From NCBI GenBank assembly GCA_902497095.1, contig CABVDD010000007.1:1-63293 (forward strand): a stretch of 63,293 nt of DNA, written 5' to 3'. Position 1 is the first letter of the stretch; each line of letters opens with the position of its first letter. This DNA is from an uncultured Faecalicoccus sp. GTDB taxonomy: Bacteria > Bacillota_I > Bacilli_A > Erysipelotrichales > Erysipelotrichaceae. The position numbers and the translations under genes are program-made. Below the pieces are notes generated by a model, which saw only the letters and a list, made by a program, of their open reading frames with translations, made no database searches and was not told the DNA's origin. Below are positions 9,088 through 17,763 of this stretch, piece by piece.

Positions 9088-9387
9088 ATGAACAAAGAAA
9101 ATACAGAAAAAGAAAAAAAGTAACTTCAAATATGTGAAAATAGAGGATTTACCGTTATTGCCTTTTTAGTTGGTATTTTAATATTTATAGATACAGGAGA
9201 TGCGATAATATTTGGTGTGCATATTCCGAATAGAATTCTTATGTCTTTGATTTGGTGTATTGGGGTAAATGTTCAGACAATTTCTAAATATATGTATTTT
9301 AGAAAAAAGAAATACTTAGTTTATTTTTTATTTTTCACGTTTATATATTTAGGTGTATGCATTCGTTATATAACGAATAGTTTATAA
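9088..9387 (+). pseudogene. small membrane protein gene broken by an early TAA
   Basis: An ATG at 9088 opens MNKENTEKEKK, then TAA at 9121-9123. The same frame continues for 87 residues to a TAA at 9385. That continuation begins LQICENRGFTVIAF and contains three hydrophobic segments (VIAFLVGILIFI, ILMSLIWCIGV, YFLFFTFIYLGV). No ATG with a ribosome site restarts it. The simplest reading is a membrane protein of about 99 residues with a nonsense codon at position 12. The family is unknown. A weak promoter-like TTATACTG lies upstream. Confidence 0.5.
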
Positions 9388-9429
9388 ATAGAAGGATATG
9401 CATATATAAATTGAAAAGAGGTGAGCCTT

Positions 9430-10068
9430 ATGCCATTTGATTATAAAAAAGAATATAAAGAATTTTATATGCCTAAGAAAAAGCCAAGCATAGTGGATAT
9501 ACCAACGATGAATTATATAGCAATACAGGGAAAAAGTGATCCTAATGATGAAAATGGAGAATACAAACAGTCGATTTCTCTTTTATATGGAATAGCTTTT
9601 ACTATCAAGATGAGTTATAAAGGTCCGCAAAAAATTCAAGGCTACTTTGAGTATGTCGTACCACCATTAGAAGGTCTTTGGTGGCAAGAAAATACCAAAG
9701 GCATGGATTATGCTCGCAAGCAGAATCTCCATTTCATATCTATGATTCGTTTACCTGATTTTGTGACGCAGGAAGATTTTAACTGGGCGATTCAAGAGGC
9801 AACGAAAAAGAAAAAGATGGATTTTTCTAAAGTTGAGTTTTTGACCATCACAGAAGGCTTATGTGTGCAATGTATGCATGTTGGACCTTATGATGATGAA
9901 CCAGCTACTGTAGAGCTGATGCATCAGTTTATTCAAGAAAATGGTTATGTTTTAGACTTTAATGATCAAAGACTTCATCATGAAATCTATTTAAGCGATC
10001 CTAGACGTTGTGATGCACAAAAGATGAAAACAGTTATTCGTCATCCAATCAAACCAGAAGTTAAATAG
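9430..10068 (+). CDS. GyrI-like small-molecule-binding domain protein
   Basis: This 212-residue protein belongs to the GyrI-like (SHS2/BRLZ) domain group: the N-terminal YKKEYKEFYMPKKKPS, then VDIPTMNYIAIQGKSDPND, central PPLEGLWWQ, and LCVQCMHVGPYDDEPATV near residue 150. Family members bind hydrophobic cationic small molecules or act as cyclopropanoid-type hydrolases; the ligand here is unknown. The start is ATG 9430, with GAGGTGAG 6 nt upstream, rather than the in-frame GTG at 9421 that is part of the ribosome site. It is intact although its neighbours on both sides are decayed. Confidence 0.85.
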   Translation: MPFDYKKEYKEFYMPKKKPSIVDIPTMNYIAIQGKSDPNDENGEYKQSISLLYGIAFTIKMSYKGPQKIQGYFEYVVPPLEGLWWQENTKGMDYARKQNLHFISMIRLPDFVTQEDFNWAIQEATKKKKMDFSKVEFLTITEGLCVQCMHVGPYDDEPATVELMHQFIQENGYVLDFNDQRLHHEIYLSDPRRCDAQKMKTVIRHPIKPEVK

Positions 10069-10413
10069 AGAAACAGGATAAATGATCTATCAAAAGTACA
10101 GATTATAGATGCATCACATTTTATAGAATTCACCAAAAATGATGTTTCTACGCATTTTACGATTACACGAAAGATTCCTTATCAGGAGTTATGTTTTACT
10201 ATGGAAAATCGATATATGAAAGGGCAGTGGATCGGAAATTTTAAAGGGAATGAAACGCATACAACTTTAGATTTTTTGGAAGAAGTACAACCTAAATTAT
10301 TTCTGTTACGACCATTTGTAGGGTTTTATCTTCGTAAACAGCAGTTTCAGTATTTTGTCGATCTCAAGAAGAAATTAGGTTGCCAAGAAGTGGGAAAGAA
10401 TCAAATTTTTTAA
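10069..10413 (+). pseudogene. 5'-truncated SRPBCC (polyketide cyclase-like) gene remnant
   Basis: The frame from the GyrI-like stop to the TAA at 10411 encodes the C-terminal two thirds of a START/SRPBCC-fold protein. It reads VQIIDASHFIEFTKND, then MKGQWIGNFKGNETHTTLDF, then the C-terminal helix LRKQQFQYFVDLKKKLG. The expected N-terminal strand and helix are missing, and no ribosome site or good start is present; the ATG at 10201 would leave only 70 residues. It is probably a deletion remnant. SRPBCC genes commonly sit beside GyrI-like genes, so the two may once have been a pair. Confidence 0.6.
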
Positions 10414-10691
10414 AGACAATGGAAAACAAATATAGATAAATTGATATGTTCGTAGTGAAATACACAAGATAAGAAGATTTATGATAATTTGATCTTTTTA
10501 TCCCTTGATACTACTTTTGATGATTTTTATAGCCAAGTCGTTTCCTTAGCGGAATTCTATGAAAAAGTACAAATGTATAAGAATGTGTTTTTTTTGCTCT
10601 TTTGATCGTCGAGAAGCTTTAATATATATTTATAGGTCTGTTTTGAAGTGCATGGTATATGGAATTTGTAAAGACCCGATCAATAAAAAGT
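10414..10691 (+). other. decayed coding sequence, no intact gene
   Basis: One frame reads DNLIFLSLDTTFDDFYSQVV followed by SLAEFYEKVQMYKNVFF, ending in a poly-T run at about 10587-10594. A second frame continues FDRREALIYIYRSVLKCM through a TAG-free stretch to about 10670. Joined, these look like one helical protein split by a frameshift in the T-run, with further stops upstream. The family is unknown. No start codon with a ribosome site is seen. Confidence 0.4.
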
Positions 10692-10718
10692 GCTTTCTGC
10701 ATATAGAAAGCCTTTTTT
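10692..10718 (+). terminator. intrinsic terminator after the decayed region
   Basis: Perfect 7-bp stem GCTTTCT/AGAAAGC, GCATAT loop, followed by C and T6. Confidence 0.85.
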
Positions 10719-10753
10719 ATGGTACACTATGAATATTGTAAAGGAGTAGGTTC

Positions 10754-11596
10754 ATGTTTATTGTCACGATACATGATTTAAAAAATATTAAAAAATTAAA
10801 AGAAGCTGGCGCTGATGCGATTATTGTGGGTATAGAAGGTTTCTCTATTCGACAAAGTCTTATGCTTTCGATCGATGATTTAAAAAAAGCTGTTGTTCAA
10901 TGTCATGAATTACAATTAAAATTGTATGTCAACGCGTTACGCTTTTTTATGGAAGATGAATTAAATGGTTTAAAAACATTTTTAATGGATTGTAAAGATG
11001 CGAAAGTAGATGGTATTTACTATAGTGATGAAGGTGTATTCTATGAAGCGCAAAAGATAGGTATCGAATCTTTATTGATCTATCAACCGGAAACACTGAT
11101 AACCAATCATAAAGATATTGCGTTTTATTTGGGACTGGGAATACAGTCGGTATCATTGGCGCATGAGTGCTCTTTAGATGAGATCTTGGAAATGACAGAA
11201 GAAAATAAAAATGTGGAAGTTCTGATTTCTGGCTATTTCTCAATTTTATATTCCAGACGTCTTTTAGTATCTAATTATTTAGAGGCGATCGGTTCAAAAG
11301 AAACGGGACATAACAGATCATTAGAATTGATTGAATCCACTCGTAAAGATCGCATGCCTATTATAGAAGATGATTATGGTACACATATTTTTAGTGAAGC
11401 ACCTATCCAATCAAGTAAAGAATTGTCACAATTACAGGCACATGGATTACAACGTTTTCGTCTCGATTCTATTTTCTTTGATGATGATTGGACGATTCAA
11501 GTGTTACAAGCGTATCAAAATCAAGCAGAAGTACCGGGATCAAATCATTGGTATTATCAAATGACCATGAAAAAGAAGGAGGCAGAGCATGAATAA
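10754..11596 (+). CDS. trhP1: peptidase U32-like protein, tRNA hydroxylation subunit (YrrN/TrhP1-like)
   Basis: This 280-residue protein has the U32 TIM-barrel start (MFIVTIHDLKNIKKLKEAGAD). In place of the Cys-containing U32 signature it has GYFSILYSRRLLVSNYL, as in Bacillus subtilis YrrN. Family knowledge: YrrN and YrrO (TrhP1/TrhP2) are jointly needed to make 5-hydroxyuridine at tRNA position 34. The next gene is the YrrO-like partner and overlaps this one, matching the Bacillus arrangement. AAAGGAG precedes the ATG. The assignment rests on the pairing and motif; direct sequence comparison would settle it. Confidence 0.8.
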   Translation: MFIVTIHDLKNIKKLKEAGADAIIVGIEGFSIRQSLMLSIDDLKKAVVQCHELQLKLYVNALRFFMEDELNGLKTFLMDCKDAKVDGIYYSDEGVFYEAQKIGIESLLIYQPETLITNHKDIAFYLGLGIQSVSLAHECSLDEILEMTEENKNVEVLISGYFSILYSRRLLVSNYLEAIGSKETGHNRSLELIESTRKDRMPIIEDDYGTHIFSEAPIQSSKELSQLQAHGLQRFRLDSIFFDDDWTIQVLQAYQNQAEVPGSNHWYYQMTMKKKEAEHE

Positions 11597-12812
11597 AATT
11601 GAATTATTGGCGCCTGCCGGAAATTTAGAAAAGGCAAAAATAGCCATTCTTTATGGGGCAGATGCCGTTTATATTGGTGGAAAACAATTTTCTTTGCGCT
11701 CTCGTGCCAGTAATTTTTCTTTGGCAGAAATGAAAGAATTGGTTGATTTTGCCAATCAAAGAAATGCACATGTGCATGTAACGGTCAATATGCTGCCACA
11801 TGAAGAAGACCTGGATGGTTTAGAAGACTATCTTTTAGATTTAGATCGTATAGGTGTGCATGCGATCATTGTTTGTTCACCATCGATCATGATGAAGGCA
11901 AAAGAGCTGGGATGTCATTATGAGGTTCATGTTTCTACACAACATTCCTCAACCAACTCGAGTGCAGTACGATTCTGGAAAGAAAAGGGAATGGATCGCG
12001 TGGTCTTAGGGCGAGAATGTCAGATGGAACAAATTGAGGCCATTTGTAAAAAGGATATATTACCCATTGAAGTCTTTATTCATGGAGGTATGTGTATTTC
12101 TTTTAGTGGGCGTTGTGTTTTAAGCAATCATATGACTTTACGTGATGCCAATCGTGGTGGTTGTGCACAAAGCTGTCGCTGGAAATATCATTTGATGGAT
12201 CAAGATAAAGAGCTAAGCGATCCCAATAATCTTTTTAGTATGTCCAGTAAAGATTTGCAGGCTGTCGATCAGATTGAGTCTTTTATTAAAATGGGGGTAG
12301 CTTCTTTAAAGATTGAAGGACGTATGAAAAGTGCGTATTATTTAGCTACTGTCATCAGCAGTTATCGTTATTTGATCGATCGCATTTACGAAAAAGGTAC
12401 GGCTTCAAAAGAAGATTTAGAGTATGTGAAAAAAGAAATCGCAAAAGCTGAAAATCGGCCAACAGGACCAGGCTTTTATCAAGGTTTGCCAGGTTATCGG
12501 GTGCAATTGTATCAAGATCATGATGAAACCGTGACACAAGAGTATGTTGCCTTGGTGCTGGATTATGATGCGAAATCAAAAATGGCTACATTGCAGGTTA
12601 AAAATCATTTTTTACCACATCAGACCCTGGAGATTTTTGGACCACATATTTCTAGTACACGAGTGCAAGTTGATGAAATTTATGATGAAAATGATATGGT
12701 ATTATCTGTATGTAACCAACCTATGCAGATCGTAAGAACAAAATGGGAAGGACCTATTGAAAAAAATGCGATGATCCGCAAGATTCGTGTTGAGTCTAAA
12801 GCCGGATTATGA
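11589..12812 (+). CDS. trhP2: peptidase U32 family protein, tRNA 5-hydroxyuridine synthesis (YrrO/TrhP2-like)
   Basis: This 407-residue U32 protein begins NKIELLAPAGNLEKAKIA. It bears the family signature EVFIHGGMCISFSGRC (about residues 160-175), followed by NRGGCAQSCRW; these Cys residues are expected to bind an Fe-S cluster. A C-terminal U32 beta-barrel domain follows (after about residue 320). Family knowledge: with TrhP1 it hydroxylates U34 of tRNAs in a prephenate-dependent way. It is unlikely to be a secreted collagenase, as there is no signal peptide. The start overlaps the previous stop by 8 nt; proS follows after 31 nt, so the three may form an operon. Confidence 0.88.
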   Translation: MNKIELLAPAGNLEKAKIAILYGADAVYIGGKQFSLRSRASNFSLAEMKELVDFANQRNAHVHVTVNMLPHEEDLDGLEDYLLDLDRIGVHAIIVCSPSIMMKAKELGCHYEVHVSTQHSSTNSSAVRFWKEKGMDRVVLGRECQMEQIEAICKKDILPIEVFIHGGMCISFSGRCVLSNHMTLRDANRGGCAQSCRWKYHLMDQDKELSDPNNLFSMSSKDLQAVDQIESFIKMGVASLKIEGRMKSAYYLATVISSYRYLIDRIYEKGTASKEDLEYVKKEIAKAENRPTGPGFYQGLPGYRVQLYQDHDETVTQEYVALVLDYDAKSKMATLQVKNHFLPHQTLEIFGPHISSTRVQVDEIYDENDMVLSVCNQPMQIVRTKWEGPIEKNAMIRKIRVESKAGL

Positions 12813-12843
12813 GAAAATAAAACAAGTTGAAAAGAGGGATATC

Positions 12844-14538
12844 ATGAAGTTGAGTCAAAGTTTCTTTTATACATTACGAGAAAATGCCAAGGATGAAGAC
12901 AGTATTTCCAGTAATCTATTAGTGCGTGCAGGTATGATCAAGAAAAGTTCGAATGGAATTTATATAATCATGCCAATGGGGAAAAAAGTTCTTTCTAAAA
13001 TTGAAAACATCATTCGTGAAGAAATGGATGCCAAAGGAGCACAAGAATTATTGATGCCGGCTTTGATTCCGGAAGATGTTTATATTCAATCAGGCAGAAG
13101 AGATGCGTTTGGATCCAATATGTTTAGCTTGAATGATCGCTATATGAAACGTTATGTATTAGGTCCAACACATGAAGAATTGTTTGCGGTTGCCGCCAGC
13201 ATGAATGGAAAATCTTATAAAGATTATCCATATAATCTATATCAGATTCAAACAAAATATCGAGATGAAACACGTCCTCGTTATGGTTTGATTCGTGTAC
13301 GTGAGTTTATCATGAAAGATGCGTATACTTTTGATGTTGATGAAAAAGGACTCGATGTGGCTTATCAAAAAATGTATGATGCCTACTGTCGTATTTTTGA
13401 TCGTTTAGGTTTGGAATATAAGATCGTAAAGGCTGATACGGGAGCTATGGGTGGTCTTTTATCCGAAGAATATCAGGCTATTTCCAGTATTGGTGAAGAT
13501 ATCATTGTAGGCTGTCAAGCATGTGATTTTTCAAGTAATTTGGAGATCACTGAAGTTATAGATACTTTGTCAGATAGTACAGAAGAAGAAAAAGAAATGC
13601 ATTTGATGGAAACTCCAAATGCGAAAACAATTGAAGAAGTAGCGGCTTTCTTTGGAAAAGAAGCACAAGATTTTGTGAAGACATTGATCTACAATGTGGA
13701 TGGCAAAATCGTTGCCTTCTGTATTCCAGGAGATCGTGAATTAAATGAAACAAAGGTATTGAAGTTATTAGGCGCCAATGAAATGGAACTGGCCTCTTTT
13801 GAAGATGTAGAAAAGGTTACGCATGCCAAAGTAGGATTTGCGGGACCTGTCGGCATTGATTGTCCGGTATATTTAGATCGTCAAATCTTGCATAAGAAAA
13901 ACTTTATCGTAGGTGCAAATAAAACAGATCATCACATTGAAAATGTAAACATCAAAGATTTTGATTATGTAGAATCCGCTGATTTATGCCAGGTTAAAGA
14001 TGGAGATATTTGTCCTGTTTGTGGCAAGTCGCTTACTTTCCAGCATGGAATAGAAGTAGGAAATCTCTTTAAACTTGGAACAAAGTATTCCACATCTATG
14101 AATCTTTCATATACAGATGCCAATAACCAGCTGCAGCCAGTATGGATGGGAAGTTATGGTATTGGTTTAGAGCGTTGTATGGCTGCCGTTGTAGAACAAC
14201 ATAATGATGCAGCAGGTATCATCTGGCCATTAGAAATAGCTCCCTTTAGATTGGCCATTGTTGCGATAAGTGCTAAAGATGAACAACAAGTTCGTATTGC
14301 CAATGAGCTTTATGAATATTGTCAGTCGAAGAAATATGATGTTTTATTAGATGACAGAAATGAGCGTCCGGGTGTTAAATTCAAGGATATGGAGCTCATC
14401 GGAATTCCATATCGTATTACCGTAGGTCGTGGTGTTCAAAATGGATCTGTAGAACTTGTTACACGAGAAGATGGTAAAAAAGAAGAAGTTTCTTTAGAAG
14501 AAATAAAAGCAAAAATTGATGAGATTTATGCGAAATAG
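12844..14538 (+). CDS. proS: prolyl-tRNA synthetase (bacterial type, with editing domain)
   Basis: This class II aminoacyl-tRNA synthetase charges tRNA-Pro. The 564 residues show motif 1 (IYIIMPMGKKVL), motif 2 (RDETRPRYGLIRVREFIMKD, about residue 140) and motif 3 (GSYGIGLERCMAAVVEQ, about 440), and a C-terminal anticodon domain. The inserted INS editing domain (about 235-390) has AAFFG and FCIPGDRELNETK, placing it in the bacterial class that clears Ala-tRNA-Pro. The start is the ATG at 12844 with AAGAGGGAT upstream. No T-box leader is present. A separate YbaK deacylase (62561-63043) covers the complementary Cys-tRNA-Pro proofreading. Confidence 0.97.
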   Translation: MKLSQSFFYTLRENAKDEDSISSNLLVRAGMIKKSSNGIYIIMPMGKKVLSKIENIIREEMDAKGAQELLMPALIPEDVYIQSGRRDAFGSNMFSLNDRYMKRYVLGPTHEELFAVAASMNGKSYKDYPYNLYQIQTKYRDETRPRYGLIRVREFIMKDAYTFDVDEKGLDVAYQKMYDAYCRIFDRLGLEYKIVKADTGAMGGLLSEEYQAISSIGEDIIVGCQACDFSSNLEITEVIDTLSDSTEEEKEMHLMETPNAKTIEEVAAFFGKEAQDFVKTLIYNVDGKIVAFCIPGDRELNETKVLKLLGANEMELASFEDVEKVTHAKVGFAGPVGIDCPVYLDRQILHKKNFIVGANKTDHHIENVNIKDFDYVESADLCQVKDGDICPVCGKSLTFQHGIEVGNLFKLGTKYSTSMNLSYTDANNQLQPVWMGSYGIGLERCMAAVVEQHNDAAGIIWPLEIAPFRLAIVAISAKDEQQVRIANELYEYCQSKKYDVLLDDRNERPGVKFKDMELIGIPYRITVGRGVQNGSVELVTREDGKKEEVSLEEIKAKIDEIYAK

Positions 14539-14563
14539 GATGAGCTAAGGCTCATCTTTTTTT
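14539..14563 (+). terminator. proS terminator
   Basis: Perfect 7-bp stem GATGAGC/GCTCATC, TAAG loop, T7. Confidence 0.95.
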
Positions 14564-14597
14564 GTGGAAACTGTTTCAAAAATTGTAAATTTCTTTC

Positions 14598-14612
14598 AAG
14601 AAAACGATTACA
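14598..14612 (+). promoter_or_regulatory. candidate CcpA-binding cre site
   Basis: AAGAAAACGATTACA matches the cre consensus WTGNAANCGNWNNCW at all but one constrained position (A for T at position 2). It lies 66 bp before the HPr-kinase-like gene, in the only promoter region available to it. Confidence 0.4.
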
Positions 14613-14677
14613 CAACTTTTTTGAGATTTACTTTTCCTAACAGTTAGGTTAAAATTACCATAATAGGAGGATTTAGA

Positions 14678-16372
14678 ATGGAAAAGAAGATTAGTATAAG
14701 TAACAACCAAGTGATTTTAAATTACAATAAGGCTTACCCAAAAGATCGTCAGGAATTTTTGGCCAGTAAGACATTTCAAGTTTATATTCAATATTTTATT
14801 TCTTCACAAAAAGAAAAAAATAAAGATTTGTATAAATATCTGACACAGGATGGAAAATACGATTCACAAGAAGCTGCTTCTGAGTTTACGCATTTTCTTC
14901 GTTTGTTGTCTGTATTCCAGTTAGATGAAATTCGTAACGATTATGCATTGGATGAAAGACATTTGTTAGATACGATTGAAGAAATTTATAAATCATGGCG
15001 TGATCTGCAACGTTTTGCGGTAATGTCCAGTGAAAATATTGATGGATTTGGAGTCAATACTCTGGTATATAAAGACTCTGCCGTTAACTCACTTTTCTTG
15101 CGTACATACCGTTTGTTTGAAGAGCGTGCCATGCATCGAAGAAACGTAGTGTATCGTCAGGCTCAGGCTGGTACTAACGCATGTTTCTCAGTTTATCGTC
15201 ATAAAAACTTATGGGATCCAAAATATGAAGCATTGATGGATATTCCGGTTATTGATACGGTTATGTTGAGAACACCAATGATCTTGCATCCAAAATCAAG
15301 CAAGCGTGAAGGGGTAATCAACGAAATCGATGTAAACCCGATTACTTATTTTGCGGGGGATCCGGAAGAATGGTTCTGTTTCCCATGTAAGGTTGGAAAG
15401 CTTTTATGTTTTGTATATTTTAATACAAAATACATCGCCTCTGCATTGACGATGGCCAACTTGTTTGAATTGGCAACACGTGAAGAATCGGAACAAAAAC
15501 CAGATTTGATTTGTATTTACGGTAACCCGGATGATCGCAATGAAACGCAGTTCTATCATGATGAAGACAATGATATCTGGGTTGGATGCATCAGTGACCA
15601 TCCACGTGTAGAATACTTTGGTTATTTAAAGAAAATGTGTTTGACATTGCACAATCTTGCCATGATGCAAAGAGGATGGCTGCCAATTCACGGCGCTTTT
15701 GTCAATATTACATTAAATGATGGAAGACGCAAAGGTTTGATGTTGATGGGAGACTCTGGTGCAGGAAAATCAGAATCCATTGAAGCATTAAAGGCAGTAG
15801 GACATGATATCATTCGTGATATTGAAGTTGTCTTTGATGATATGGGTACCATTCATATCGAAGATGGTGTACCATATGGTCAAGGAACAGAGATTGGTGC
15901 TTTTGTTCGTCTGGATGACTTAGATCCAGGTACACCATATCGCGACATGGATCGTGCTGTTATCATGGGACCGGAAAATCCAAATGCTCGTATGGTTGTA
16001 CCAGCCAGCCCATATCGTGTGGTCGTACATAATCATACTATTGATTTATTTGCTTATGCCAATAACTATACGGATGAATATGGATTAAAACAGCGTCCTA
16101 TCGAAGATGTAAAAGAGACTTGTAAACAAGGGAAACGAATGGCTTTGGGTACTACACAAGAAGTTGGTATCTCTACCACTTATTTTGCCAATCCATTTGG
16201 TCCTATGCAGAAACAAGAACTTTGCGAGCCGCTGATTGATAAGATGTTCCAGTGTATGAAAGATAATGGTGTTTTTGTTGGGGAAATCTATACACATTTA
16301 GGATTTGATCGTGCAAATCGTAAAGGTTTGGATATTGCGGCAAAAGAACTTCTTGAATTCATCAAAAAATAG
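14678..16372 (+). CDS. large HPr-kinase/PEPCK-superfamily P-loop protein
   Basis: A 564-residue cytosolic protein. Its central block aligns by eye with the HPr kinase/phosphorylase core: PIHGAFVNI (about 336-344), then the P-loop GDSGAGKSES (about 358-367), then a short strand with VVFDDMG (about 385). HPrK/P has GDSGIGKSET and an acidic DD in the same order. The N-terminal 330 residues and C-terminal 150 residues do not match a family I can name with confidence; automated annotation might call it phosphoenolpyruvate carboxykinase. The substrate is unknown. AGGAGG precedes the ATG; a candidate cre site lies upstream; the Bax-inhibitor-like gene follows after 11 bp. Confidence 0.7.
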   Translation: MEKKISISNNQVILNYNKAYPKDRQEFLASKTFQVYIQYFISSQKEKNKDLYKYLTQDGKYDSQEAASEFTHFLRLLSVFQLDEIRNDYALDERHLLDTIEEIYKSWRDLQRFAVMSSENIDGFGVNTLVYKDSAVNSLFLRTYRLFEERAMHRRNVVYRQAQAGTNACFSVYRHKNLWDPKYEALMDIPVIDTVMLRTPMILHPKSSKREGVINEIDVNPITYFAGDPEEWFCFPCKVGKLLCFVYFNTKYIASALTMANLFELATREESEQKPDLICIYGNPDDRNETQFYHDEDNDIWVGCISDHPRVEYFGYLKKMCLTLHNLAMMQRGWLPIHGAFVNITLNDGRRKGLMLMGDSGAGKSESIEALKAVGHDIIRDIEVVFDDMGTIHIEDGVPYGQGTEIGAFVRLDDLDPGTPYRDMDRAVIMGPENPNARMVVPASPYRVVVHNHTIDLFAYANNYTDEYGLKQRPIEDVKETCKQGKRMALGTTQEVGISTTYFANPFGPMQKQELCEPLIDKMFQCMKDNGVFVGEIYTHLGFDRANRKGLDIAAKELLEFIKK

Positions 16373-16383
16373 GAGATGATTTT

Positions 16384-17091
16384 ATGTATCAAAATTATGA
16401 TGCTTCATTTTATTCGCAAAATGAAGTAAAGAAGTCTGTGGTGAACAGCTATCTTTGGATGGCTGTTGGATTGGTGGTAACAGGAGCTGTATCTTTTGGT
16501 TTGTACAGTAGTGGCTTTTTCCTGACAATATTGAATCAATTCATGTTTTTACCTTTTATTCTATTGATTGCTCAAATTGTTTTGGTGGTTTCCTTCTCAT
16601 CCCAATTAGCTAGAAATACTTCTGCATCTACGATGAAGATCTTGTTTTTATTGTATGCGGTAACTTTGGGATTTAGTATGACATCCATATTCTATGCATA
16701 TTCGGATGGTGTGATTTTTATTGCTTTTATGGTATCAGCTCTATATTTTCTTTGTTTGGCATTAATTGGTATCACTACAAAGAAAGATATGTCAAGAATT
16801 GGTACGATTTGTTTTACCGGATTGTTTGCGATGATCATTTCCCAGCTGTTATTAGGATTGTTTGGTATTGGAATGGATACTCGTCTGATGTGCCTTGTAG
16901 GATTGCTTCTATTTACAGGTATCACTGTATGGGATATTCAGCGTATGAATAAAATTATGACGTTAAACGATGGATCTATCGTATCTCGTGAAAAATTATC
17001 CATTTATTTTGCGTTAGAACTTTATTTGGATTTTATCAATATCTTCTTATACATTCTTCAGTTATTGGGAATGGGAAATTCAAAAGATTAA
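16384..17091 (+). CDS. Bax inhibitor-1 / YccA-family membrane protein
   Basis: This 235-residue protein has about seven hydrophobic segments. The N-terminal soluble stretch (MYQNYDASFYSQNEVKKSVV) and the C-terminal pattern TGITVWDIQRMNKI followed by ALELYLDFINIFLYILQLLG are diagnostic of the BI-1 (UPF0005) family. Members are pH-dependent cation or calcium leak channels or modulators of membrane proteases; the role here is not known. GGAGATG lies upstream, and the gene is 11 bp from the P-loop gene in an apparent operon closed by a terminator. Confidence 0.92.
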   Translation: MYQNYDASFYSQNEVKKSVVNSYLWMAVGLVVTGAVSFGLYSSGFFLTILNQFMFLPFILLIAQIVLVVSFSSQLARNTSASTMKILFLLYAVTLGFSMTSIFYAYSDGVIFIAFMVSALYFLCLALIGITTKKDMSRIGTICFTGLFAMIISQLLLGLFGIGMDTRLMCLVGLLLFTGITVWDIQRMNKIMTLNDGSIVSREKLSIYFALELYLDFINIFLYILQLLGMGNSKD

Positions 17092-17092
17092 G

Positions 17093-17118
17093 AAAAGGGC
17101 TTGTACAGCTCTTTTTTT
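17093..17118 (+). terminator. terminator of the P-loop/BI-1 operon
   Basis: Imperfect stem AAAGGGCT/AGCTCTTT with a 5-nt loop and a T-tract directly after the BI-1 stop. Confidence 0.7.
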
Positions 17119-17129
17119 ATTGCTCTGAC

Positions 17130-17171
17130 AAAATAAAAAACCTCTAAAGGTTTTGTTTACTTTAGAGGTTT
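17130..17171 (-). terminator. tpx terminator
   Basis: Perfect 12-bp stem AAACCTCTAAAG/CTTTAGAGGTTT with T-rich run on the minus strand, just after the tpx stop. Confidence 0.92.
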
Positions 17172-17182
17172 GATCAATTTTG

Positions 17183-17662
17183 TTATAGAGCTTGTAATAC
17201 TTTATCGTAATCTGGTTCACTGGCAACTTCAGCACAGTATTCTACGTGTACTAAAGTATTATTTTCATCAACGACAAAGACAGCTCGAGTCAACAAACCT
17301 AATTCTTCGATTAAAGTTCCACTGACTTTGGCAAAGTGTTGTCCTTTATAATCACTTCCCATGATTACTTTTTCATTGTTCTTTGCCTGACACCAGCGAT
17401 CGAGTGCAAATGGAAGGTCCATAGATAATGAAACAACGGTTACATCATCTCTATCTTTTAATGCATTCATAAATTTTGCCACTTCCATAGAACAAACGCT
17501 GGTATCGATACTTGGAACGCTTAAAAATACGCGTTTTCCTTTAAGGCTAGTGCTATCAATCGTATTCAAATCTTTATCTACAAATGTAAATGCAGGCATT
17601 TCACTTCCTTGTACAAGAGGTGAACCAACCAAAGTTACTTCATTTCCTTTAAATGTTGTCAT
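17183..17662 (-). CDS. tpx: thiol peroxidase (atypical 2-Cys peroxiredoxin)
   Basis: This cytosolic enzyme reduces alkyl hydroperoxides and H2O2 using thioredoxin. The 159-residue length fits Tpx. The peroxidatic Cys is in SVPSIDTSVC (about residues 49-58). The conserved T/S three residues before it is present. The other usual Cys, near residue 93 in the Escherichia coli enzyme, appears here as the Cys of DRWCQAKNNEK. The N-terminus starts MTTFKGNEVTLVGSPLVQG, typical of the family. AAAGGAGA precedes the ATG. It is monocistronic with its own terminator, useful to an anaerobe with O2-sensitive PFOR. Confidence 0.96.
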   Translation of the reverse strand: MTTFKGNEVTLVGSPLVQGSEMPAFTFVDKDLNTIDSTSLKGKRVFLSVPSIDTSVCSMEVAKFMNALKDRDDVTVVSLSMDLPFALDRWCQAKNNEKVIMGSDYKGQHFAKVSGTLIEELGLLTRAVFVVDENNTLVHVEYCAEVASEPDYDKVLQAL

Positions 17663-17730
17663 ATGTATAATCTCCTTTTGTTAGTTTCATCGTATCACGT
17701 TCAATATAAAAATCCTAATGATATGCCTTA

Positions 17731-17763
17731 AAAAAGCGCAAAGGATAGTTATCCTTTACGCTG
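17731..17763 (-). terminator. terminator of the SpoU-DUF4438 operon
   Basis: On the minus strand GCGTAAAGGATA pairs with TATCCTTTGCGC, followed by T6. The 5' arm overlaps the end of the DUF4438 coding sequence. Confidence 0.88.

Noticed and set aside
8929..9129. Minus-strand hydrophobic open frame
   Set aside because: It overlaps the proBA terminator and the plus-strand broken membrane gene, has no ribosome site and low-complexity composition.
12790..12850. T-box riboswitch before proS
   Set aside because: Only 31 bp separate it from the preceding gene and no T-box (TGGNACCGCG-type) sequence exists; the same check before trpS was negative.
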